Shown in pieces: positions 7,829-12,491 of a DNA stretch of 12,491 nt (position 1 is its first letter; every line of letters begins with the position of its first letter). The stretch comes from Deltaproteobacteria bacterium (GTDB taxonomy: Bacteria > Desulfobacterota > Desulfarculia > Adiutricales > Adiutricaceae). The stretch spans positions 1-12,491 of the forward strand of contig JAITJT010000101.1 of assembly GCA_031278795.1 (NCBI GenBank), written 5' to 3'. The translations under genes and the position numbers were made by a program. The notes under the pieces are model-generated. The model was not told the origin of the DNA. It saw only the letters and a program-made list of their open reading frames with translations, and searched no databases.

Positions 7829-8397
7829 TTTTCCCTAAATTGGAGCGGCCCGCTCTCGTAGAGATCCCCACCATGGAGATCGTTTATCACAACAGCGGGA
7901 AATTCCTTGACCTGTATCCTCAGTATGGCCTCCGGACCCAGTTCCGGATAGGCCAGCACCTCCGCCTTCACTATCTTTTGGCTATACAAGGCCCCGGCTC
8001 CGCCCAAGGCGGCCAGGTAGACGGCGCTGTGTTTAATTAAAGCATCTTTTACCAGCTGGAGACGCTTACCCTTCCCTATGAGCACCCTAACCCCCCTCTC
8101 CAGAAGGGGGACGGTCATGGAGTCCATGCGCCCGGCCGTGGTGGGGCCCGCGGCCCCTATGACCTTTCCCGGGGCTGCGGGTGAGGGGCCCATGTAGTAG
8201 ATGGCCTGGCCCTGGGGCTGGAAGGGGAGCTCCTTCCCCTCTTCTAAAAGCGTGAGTAAAAGCTTATGGGCCTGATCCCTCGCGACTATCAGCTCGCCAT
8301 AAAGCTCCAGCTGCTCGCCGCTCTTAAGCTCTTTTAGCTGGTCTTCATCTCTTATGGGAAGTTGTAGCTCACGCAAAATGGCACACTTGGGTCGCAA
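7825..8397 (-). CDS. Fumarate hydratase class I, beta subunit (Fe-S hydro-lyase beta region)
   Basis: The 190-residue product has the usual length of a separate beta chain. The alpha/beta enzyme interconverts fumarate and malate (or dehydrates a similar hydroxy-acid such as tartrate) using a [4Fe-4S] cluster held by the alpha chain. Visible family motifs are ARDQAHK (39-45), YYMGPSPA (67-74), the substrate-binding GPTTAGRMD (84-92), GKG (108-110), GGAGALYS (132-139) and a final GGDLY (176-180). No alpha gene is in the window and none of its remnants is visible upstream, which is unusual because the pair is normally adjacent. The start is uncertain. There is no ATG; TTG at 8397 is the longest reasonable choice, while TTG at 8376, giving MRELQLPI, better fits the usual N-terminus. 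Neither has a clear ribosome binding site. The gene overlaps the next one by 4 bases. Confidence 0.95.
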   Translation of the reverse strand: MRPKCAILRELQLPIRDEDQLKELKSGEQLELYGELIVARDQAHKLLLTLLEEGKELPFQPQGQAIYYMGPSPAAPGKVIGAAGPTTAGRMDSMTVPLLERGVRVLIGKGKRLQLVKDALIKHSAVYLAALGGAGALYSQKIVKAEVLAYPELGPEAILRIQVKEFPAVVINDLHGGDLYESGPLQFREK

Positions 8398-8531
8398 TAG
8401 GGATTTTTTTAGTGTTGGATAAAGCTTTTAGCCTAAGAGCTAGTTAAGGCTTATAAGTAGTAAAAAAAAATGCTGAATTTACCTTACTTTCCAGAAGCTA
8501 TAAGGCATTAAGAGAAGCTTACAAGCCAAAA

Positions 8532-8553
8532 CGTAAAAATAAAATGCTTTACG
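8532..8553. promoter_or_regulatory. Inverted repeat CGTAAA-N10-TTTACG, possible operator
   Basis: The six-base arms at 8532-8537 and 8548-8553 are perfect inverted copies across a 10-base A+T-rich spacer, about 135-155 bases upstream of the fumarase beta start. The spacing is compatible with a dimeric regulator site, but arms this short can arise by chance in such DNA. Confidence 0.2.
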
Positions 8554-8600
8554 CACCCCTCTTTTAGGTCTTAGCCTCAAGATAAGCTTAGAACAAGCTA

Positions 8601-8621
8601 CGCGCGCCCTTAAGGCGCGCG
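8601..8621 (-). terminator. G+C-rich hairpin downstream of hemerythrin, possible terminator
   Basis: CGCGCGCC (8601-8608) pairs perfectly with GGCGCGCG (8614-8621) around a 5-base loop. It lies ~86 bases beyond the hemerythrin stop. A second, weaker hairpin (ATAGCTT / AAGCTAT, 8636-8650) is closer to the stop. Neither is followed by a T tract on the reverse strand, so termination is only a guess. Confidence 0.35.
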
Positions 8622-8706
8622 CGGGCAATGCTTTCATAGCTTAAAGCTATCCTAGGCGGCTTTAAGCCTCTCTGCTAAGAACTTCTAACAAAGAGCACTG
8701 TAAAAG

Positions 8707-9102
8707 CTATTTCTGGGCGCTATGCTTGAGGTAGTACTGGCAGAACTCCTTGTCGTGAACCATTATGTGATCCTTCAACCAGTTAACCACCAGGGAGTTG
8801 ATGGCGAGAACCACCGAGAGCTTCTCCCCGCTGGCCTTGTACTCGTCATAGAGCTTCTTGAACTTGCTCACGAACTCCACGTGGAGGCTGTGGTGCAGGG
8901 CCGACTTGGGGTACTGGATCTGGCGCTGCAGGGCCTCCTCGTCGGTGAAGTGCCTGACCACGTAGTTTTTCAGAAATTCCAAGGTCTCGGGTATCCTCTG
9001 CTGCTGGGACCTATCCAGGAGTTTCTCGGCCTGGACGAAGAGCTCCTTGTGCTGCTGATCTATCTTGGTGACTCCCGTCTCCAAGGTCTTGTTCCAAAGC
9101 AT
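8707..9102 (-). CDS. Bacteriohemerythrin, single-domain
   Basis: This 131-residue protein is an O2-binding non-heme diiron four-helix bundle, cytosolic, of the length usual for single-domain members. All seven iron ligands of the family can be placed: H18 (in DQQHKELF), H51 and E55 (HFTDE), H70 and H74 (HHSLH), and H112 and D117 (HIMVHD). The N-terminal MLWNKTLETGVTKIDQQH is also typical. Such proteins store, deliver or scavenge O2 and are common in anaerobes and microaerophiles, where they may shield oxygen-labile iron-sulfur enzymes. ATG at 9102-9100 is fixed by AAGGAGGTG upstream. It appears monocistronic, with a strong hairpin ~50 bases upstream separating it from the broken ORF before it. 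No fused chemoreceptor or cyclase domain is present, so a direct signalling role is unlikely. Confidence 0.97.
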   Translation of the reverse strand: MLWNKTLETGVTKIDQQHKELFVQAEKLLDRSQQQRIPETLEFLKNYVVRHFTDEEALQRQIQYPKSALHHSLHVEFVSKFKKLYDEYKASGEKLSVVLAINSLVVNWLKDHIMVHDKEFCQYYLKHSAQK

Positions 9103-9110
9103 ATGAAATC

Positions 9111-9119
9111 CACCTCCTT
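9111..9119 (-). promoter_or_regulatory. Strong Shine-Dalgarno for hemerythrin
   Basis: The reverse strand reads AAGGAGGTG ending 8 bases before the ATG, a near-perfect match to the 16S rRNA tail. It is by far the best ribosome binding site in the window and predicts high translation. Confidence 0.85.
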
Positions 9120-9151
9120 CTTTTTTAGCCTCTTAATGGCCTTAGTAAATT

Positions 9152-9180
9152 GCCTCTAGGGGCCTCTGGCCCCTAGGGGC
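9152..9180. terminator. Strong 13-bp hairpin between the broken small ORF and hemerythrin
   Basis: GCCTCTAGGGGCC (9152-9164) pairs with GGCCCCTAGGGGC (9168-9180). The stem has one G-T wobble and a 3-base loop. It begins three bases after the stop codon of the frameshifted ORF (reverse strand) and sits upstream of hemerythrin, so it could end the upstream transcript or lie in the hemerythrin leader or promoter. It has no T tract, so the role is uncertain. Confidence 0.5.
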
Positions 9181-9183
9181 GGT

Positions 9184-9406
9184 TCAGGCTCTCTTGAGGC
9201 CCATCAAACCGATGAAGGTAATTATATCAACTACCATGGCAAAGTAAACAGCCAAAACTCCCTTATCCGCGGCTTTTTTTGGGGTCTAAGTGGAGGCCCA
9301 TACGGGCCTCTCCAATGATTAAGAGCTCATTTTCCAGGGAAAGCTCGCCAAAGGGGGAAAAGTGGAGGGTTAAAGAGGGGGATTCTAGCCATGGGCATGA
9401 AGCCAT
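9184..9406 (-). pseudogene. Small membrane-protein ORF split by +1 slip at an A7 run
   Basis: ATG at 9406-9404 opens a 47-residue frame (...LTLHFSPFGELSLENELL...RMGLHLDPKKSRG) that stops at 9263-9265. At the A7 run (T7 on the + strand, 9274-9280), dropping one A continues smoothly into a second frame ending at TGA 9186-9184, with the tail KGVLAVYFAMVVDIITFIGL then MGLKRA, a plausible transmembrane helix. Joined, the product would be 73 residues. Both halves use codons like the neighbouring genes. It may be a decayed gene, a sequencing or assembly error in the homopolymer, or a phase-variable or slippage-decoded gene. The function is not recognised. No Shine-Dalgarno is obvious, and the start lies inside an inverted repeat. 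Confidence 0.45.
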
Positions 9407-9420
9407 GGATTTATGCCCAT
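9391..9420. repeat. Inverted repeat ATGGGCAT / ATGCCCAT around the small ORF start
   Basis: The perfect 8-base arms at 9391-9398 and 9413-9420 flank a 14-base loop that contains the reverse-strand ATG at 9406. In RNA this hairpin would place the start codon in the loop. It could influence initiation or be part of the composite palindromic region that continues to 9459. Confidence 0.4.
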
Positions 9421-9421
9421 A

Positions 9422-9459
9422 TGCCTAAAGCGCGGCTAAAAGCCGCGCTATTTTAGGCA
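9422..9459 (-). terminator. Long composite hairpin downstream of the transposase relative
   Basis: The arm TGCCTAAAGCGCGGCT (9422-9437) pairs with AGCCGCGC (9441-9448) and, after a 3-base bulge, TTTAGGCA (9452-9459); the loop is 3 bases. On the reverse strand it lies ~90 bases beyond the stop codon of the transposase-like gene. Its G+C core is followed there by only TTTAGG, so it is a plausible but imperfect terminator. On the + strand the core is followed by TATTTTAGG. Confidence 0.5.
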
Positions 9460-9545
9460 AAAAAGATAGGGATTCTTAAAGTACAAGAATAATTGTGGCG
9501 TTTTGTTAAGAGCTTAGAGAAACTTAAGGTGGGATATGGATTGTT

Positions 9546-10760
9546 TTAAAACTTGGTGAGATAGTAGAGGTCTAGAGCCAGGTAATTCAATATGGCCATC
9601 ACCTCGGAGAGGCTCTCCCGGCCGTGGCCGAAGTTGCGGGTGAGGGAGAAACCCTGCCTCTTGAGCTCATGGGAAAAGTTAAAATGCTCCAGGGTGTTTA
9701 TGGCCCTGGCCATCCTGTCTATGTTCCACTCCTGCGGGTGCACGCTGGTCATGATGACGCGCTGGCTCCTCTCGTGCTTGAGGATGGCCGGGCTGGACCT
9801 ATCCAGCCTCTGGTTGGGAACCACCCAGATCTTGCGGCCTATGCCCACCAGATCCTTCTCGTGGAGCTTTTTCCCCACGTCCGGCAGTGGCTCTCCGTCG
9901 TAGGACACTGGATCGGATGCCAAGTGGTAGACCTCCGGGGCCTTCCTCTTGAGGGTGTCCCGGGTTTCCCCGTTTAAGAGCACCAGGAAGTCCTGCTTGG
10001 GCTGAAGGGCCGATATGGCCTTGAAGGTACCTAGGCCTTGCTTCAGGAAAAAAAGTGGCTTGATGGGTTCCAGGTGCAGGGAGTTGTAGGCTATCCAGCG
10101 GGAGAGAACCTCAGAGAGGGAGGGCTCGGGGCTATCCTCACCGGCAATCCCTCGGAAGGTCACCCCGGGCGACATGCCCGGGAAGTCTCCGGACCTCAAA
10201 AACTCCGGCGGCAACTGGGGTACGAGCCTGGGCTCGCCGAAGAGGGAAAAGCCGGCCAGGGCGTGGAAATACTCCACCTTGAAGACCTTCCGCCTCACGG
10301 TCTCATAGCTCTTGGAGAGGCAACAGGGGCAGGCGATGCTCTCGGAGGTGTAATGCCTAGCCGTGTAGGGCACTATGACGGTGCGGTCGGCTATCTTGTA
10401 CTTGTCACCGGAGTTTTCGAGCAGTTCCGTGATGAGCTGCCAGATGGGCTCGAAAAAGATGGTGGGCGTGACTCCGTCCAGTTGGCTGCGGATGTGGTTG
10501 TCCGTGGGTATCTTCCTGGGCAGTCCATCCGGCTTGCTTCCGTAGGTGAGGGCGACGAAGAAGGTGTTCATGTCTTCGTCTGTGAAGCCCGGGAGGGACA
10601 GGAGGAACTTCCTCAAGGAGTTGGCTCGGGAATAGAAGGCAGCCAGGGCCGTGATCCCAAGCTGGGGAATGGTGTACATCGTGTTTTTCCCAGTGCGCTT
10701 GTCCGGGATCTTTTTCATGTAGTCCAAAACGAATAAGGTGTATTTGCTAAGTTTGGTCAT
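9546..10760 (-). CDS. ISNCY-type transposase relative lacking the catalytic acids
   Basis: The 404-residue, full-length frame shows the family layout. It has IPDKRTGK with a following hydrophobic helix (18-42), IPTDNHIRSQLD (84-95), the cysteine knuckle ACPCC (143-147), LPPEF (183-187), a QDFLVLL strand (256-262) and the C-terminal NFGHGRESLSEVMAILNYLA (376-395). Active relatives have DDE acids in a LDGT..FSS strand, a GDDLY strand and an ENE helix near the C-terminus. Aligned by eye, these positions are T133, K240/Q241 and H359 (E358 is adjacent). It is therefore probably not a working transposase; it may be a domesticated DNA-binding protein or a slowly decaying copy that has not yet gained stops. 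No terminal inverted repeats or target duplication were found around it. ATG at 10760 has only a weak ribosome binding site. Confidence 0.85.
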   Translation of the reverse strand: MTKLSKYTLFVLDYMKKIPDKRTGKNTMYTIPQLGITALAAFYSRANSLRKFLLSLPGFTDEDMNTFFVALTYGSKPDGLPRKIPTDNHIRSQLDGVTPTIFFEPIWQLITELLENSGDKYKIADRTVIVPYTARHYTSESIACPCCLSKSYETVRRKVFKVEYFHALAGFSLFGEPRLVPQLPPEFLRSGDFPGMSPGVTFRGIAGEDSPEPSLSEVLSRWIAYNSLHLEPIKPLFFLKQGLGTFKAISALQPKQDFLVLLNGETRDTLKRKAPEVYHLASDPVSYDGEPLPDVGKKLHEKDLVGIGRKIWVVPNQRLDRSSPAILKHERSQRVIMTSVHPQEWNIDRMARAINTLEHFNFSHELKRQGFSLTRNFGHGRESLSEVMAILNYLALDLYYLTKF

Positions 10761-10782
10761 ATCTCATGTATCGTTTTTGATG

Positions 10783-10802
10783 GTGTCCGCGACACTTTTT
10801 TT
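10783..10802 (+). promoter_or_regulatory. Palindrome GTGTC-CGC-GACAC followed by T7
   Basis: A perfect 5-base inverted repeat (10783-10787 / 10791-10795) around CGC lies 22 bases upstream of the transposase-like start codon and is followed on the + strand by seven T residues. It could be an operator for that gene, a short forward-strand terminator, or a relic of an insertion sequence end. I cannot decide among these. Confidence 0.35.
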
Positions 10803-11295
10803 GCCCTGACAACTAGCCCCGAGAGACCCGAGGGGACAATAGCCTGGAGTGGATGTTGTTATGGAAAGAGATGGCTGTGGATAGAGCTTTGTTGCGATTT
10901 TTACGAAAAAGGCGCCTCAGCTTGGGCCTCACGAGAGCTTCCAGCGGCTCAAGGCTCTCTAAGTGCTCAAAAGGGGTTTCAATGGCTCTAAAAAGGCTTA
11001 AAGTGAATCCATGGGCCACGGAGGCGGCTGGAGGCCGCTCGCGCTGGCCATTAGAAGTTGAAAACGAAAAGAAAACGCAGAAGGAGAGAGAAAAGAAAAG
11101 CCGGAAACGCAAATGAGCGCTAGTTTTAGGGCTTTCCGCGGAAAAGAGTGCAAAAGTGCTGACATAACGGGCAAAAAAAAACACCTGCCGCCTTGAAAAA
11201 TCCCCCATGCTCGAAAAAGGGGAAAGCCTTCAGGGCGGCTTATGGACGGGCCAGGCCAAATGGCCCAAGTGGAAAGGCTTTATGAGCCTCTATCC

Positions 11296-11355
11296 CGGCC
11301 TACTACGGCCTTATTCCGGCCTTATTCCGGCCTATTATCCGGCCAATTTACGGCC
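11296..11355. repeat. Six CGGCC boxes at about 11-bp spacing
   Basis: CGGCC begins at 11296, 11306, 11317, 11328, 11340 and 11351, i.e. steps of 10, 11, 11, 12 and 11. Most are separated by TTATTC-like A+T-rich linkers, and TTATTCCGGCC occurs twice in a row. The step is close to one turn of B-DNA. Confidence 0.75.
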
Positions 11356-12320
11356 TTGTCCCGGAAGGGCCTTCCAGGGGCCGTCTAATCCAATGGGACT
11401 GAATTTTTGGCTAAGACGCTAAAATGACCTGTTTGGAGGATTTAGGGAGTGTTCCTTTAAGAGGGCTCCCTCCCGCGGGCGTCCTCATAATCGGCTCTGG
11501 CAAAAGGCTTTATGATAAAAGCAAAAAACTTGGAAAGAGTGAAAAAGCCTAAAGCCTTATGGAGCTCATGAAAAAAAACTCCGCGTTCTAAGCCGTGCTA
11601 TGAAAGCCCCGCGTAAGTAACCTTGCGCGAAAACCAAAGGGGCCAGCTAAGGCCGCGCTTAGGGAAAACCGGCGCACGAAAACCAGGGGAAGAGTGCGCG
11701 CCCATGGAGAGGAAAGAGCTGGGAAAAGTTCCCAAATTTTCGTTAAAACCTTGGTATATGTCTCATAATGGGGAAGAAAAATCAAGACTTTTTTTGAGGC
11801 CTTTGGGTATTGTGATCTTGTAAACAACGGTTTTATAAAGTAAAAAAGCGTTAAAGCCCTCAAAGTTCACAAGTTCTATTACTCACAAAGTGCATCTTCC
11901 TCTTGCTCTAAGGCTTATGCTAAGCGGTTTCTTGCGGCTTATAGTCCAATTTAAACGCGCTAGCGAAACGCCATACTAGACGATCAAGTGAGCTATTATA
12001 GCATATATACAACACCTTACATGATTATAAGGCCTTTTAAAAAATAAATATTTTTCTGTTTTAGGCTTATTCATCTCTTCTTGGATAATGGCTTATCCTT
12101 TCATGATGTGACTATATTCTTACTGATTATACACTAGTATTTCGCTGGGAAAAAGCTAAAGTCATCTGTTATGCGTGTATTATAAGAAACTTAGCGTGTG
12201 ATTTAAATAAGTTGGCTTGGATTAAGGCATATATAGGGAAGGATTAGTGAGGATTTAGACATTTAACTTGGGCATTTGCCAATCTGTCGCGAGCCTAACA
12301 AGCTCTCTATTGCTGATGTG

Positions 12321-12408
12321 GCCTTGCGGCCTATTGGCCTTGTAACCTTGCAGCCTGACAGCATCTTGGCTTATGGCCTTGTGTCCTTGTGGCCTTGCGC
12401 CCTTGTGG
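12321..12408. repeat. 8-bp CCTTGYGG tandem array
   Basis: Four contiguous octamers run 12377-12408 (CCTTGTGT, CCTTGTGG, CCTTGCGC, CCTTGTGG). Further CCTTG copies at 12322, 12338 and 12346 keep the 8- or 16-base spacing. GCATCTTGGC also occurs twice nearby (12361 and 12414). Confidence 0.75.
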
Positions 12409-12491
12409 TCGCGGCATCTTGGCATTGTAGCCCATGCTAAAAGAGAAAAAGAGTTATCTCTTTTGTTCTCTGTTTTCCTCTCTATAAATTG

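Larger units (their letters stand above)
8398..8706. other. 309-bp spacer with hairpins, no gene
   Basis: It lies between the 3' end of the hemerythrin gene and the 5' end of the fumarase unit, both reverse-strand. No frame in it resembles a fumarase alpha chain or any other protein. It contains a G+C-rich hairpin, a smaller A+T hairpin and the inverted repeat at 8532-8553, all listed separately. Any promoter for the fumarase unit must lie here, but no convincing -35/-10 pair was seen. Confidence 0.6.
10761..12491. other. 1.7-kb region without a convincing gene
   Basis: Six-frame reading gives only short frames of biased composition. From about 10810 to 11720 the DNA is of moderate G+C with many short recurring words (GGCTTTATGA, AAGCCT, GGCTCT). 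From about 11820 to 12290 it is strongly A+T-rich. Two tandem arrays are listed separately. No tRNA, rRNA, tmRNA, SRP or RNase P signature and no transposase remnant were recognised. Confidence 0.55.

Noticed and set aside
8722..9159. 145-residue forward frame
   Set aside because: It is antisense to the hemerythrin gene, whose seven ligands are all present; the Leu/Val/Glu bias is typical of a shadow frame.
9181..9200. tRNA T-arm-like GGTTCAGG
   Set aside because: No acceptor, D-arm or anticodon pairing could be built around it, and the flanking DNA is the end of a protein-like frame plus a hairpin.
10038..10736. 232-residue forward frame
   Set aside because: It is antisense to the well-matched transposase-like gene and has no protein-like motifs; it exists because of the G+C-biased codons of the true gene.
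9480..10830. Complete insertion sequence with terminal inverted repeats
   Set aside because: Comparing the flanks of the transposase-like gene on both strands gave no matching ends and no target-site duplication.
10813..11208. 131-residue reverse frame and an overlapping 87-residue forward frame (10853-11116)
   Set aside because: They occupy the same DNA on opposite strands, both have low-complexity ends (Phe/Ser-rich or Lys/Arg/Glu-rich), and neither shows a family motif or Shine-Dalgarno.
11207..11422. 71-residue forward frame
   Set aside because: Its centre is a translation of the 11-bp CGGCC repeat; there is no other support.
11588..11863. 91-residue reverse frame and 66-residue forward frame (11623-11823)
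   Set aside because: Mutually antisense, no motifs, in a region of recurring words; treated as chance frames.

Overview
The window looks like a chromosomal stretch of an anaerobic or microaerophilic bacterium. The evidence is a class I (iron-sulfur) fumarase beta chain encoded as a separate subunit, a single-domain bacteriohemerythrin, and an ISNCY-type transposase relative, a mix common in Desulfobacterota and related anaerobes. That taxonomic guess is weak because there is no marker gene. Coding density is low (about 72 % in recognised genes). Genes are of moderate G+C and rich in AGG, ATA and CTC codons, while spacers are long, mostly A+T-rich and full of short degenerate repeats. This suggests a genome with relaxed upkeep, possibly host-associated, but that is inference.

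Layout. 1-421: A+T-rich spacer with a 50-bp direct repeat, three 24-bp tandem units, a TATAAT box and an 8-codon in-frame leader. 422-6898 (+): one uninterrupted 2158-residue gene whose C-terminal ~850 residues match, motif by motif, the core of very large STAND-like bacterial ATPases, but with Walker A and the Walker B glutamate destroyed. A strong intrinsic terminator lies at 7063-7104. 7466-8397 (-): a two-gene unit, fumarase beta chain followed with a 4-bp overlap by a 120-residue uncharacterised protein. 8398-8706: spacer with G+C hairpins. 8707-9102 (-): bacteriohemerythrin with an excellent ribosome binding site. 9103-9545: a hairpin and a small membrane-protein ORF split by one extra base in an A7 run. 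9546-10760 (-): a full-length transposase relative lacking all three expected catalytic acids. 10761-12491: 1.7 kb without a convincing gene, with 11-bp and 8-bp repeat arrays.

How the parts fit. No obvious multi-gene pathway is present. The fumarase beta chain has no alpha chain here, so its partner must be elsewhere. Hemerythrin would bind O2 in the cytoplasm and could protect oxygen-labile iron-sulfur enzymes such as the fumarase, but they are separate transcription units. The most notable theme is that two long intact genes, the giant NTPase relative and the transposase relative, have kept family folds while losing catalytic residues, and that nearly every long spacer carries its own short tandem repeat of a different unit length.
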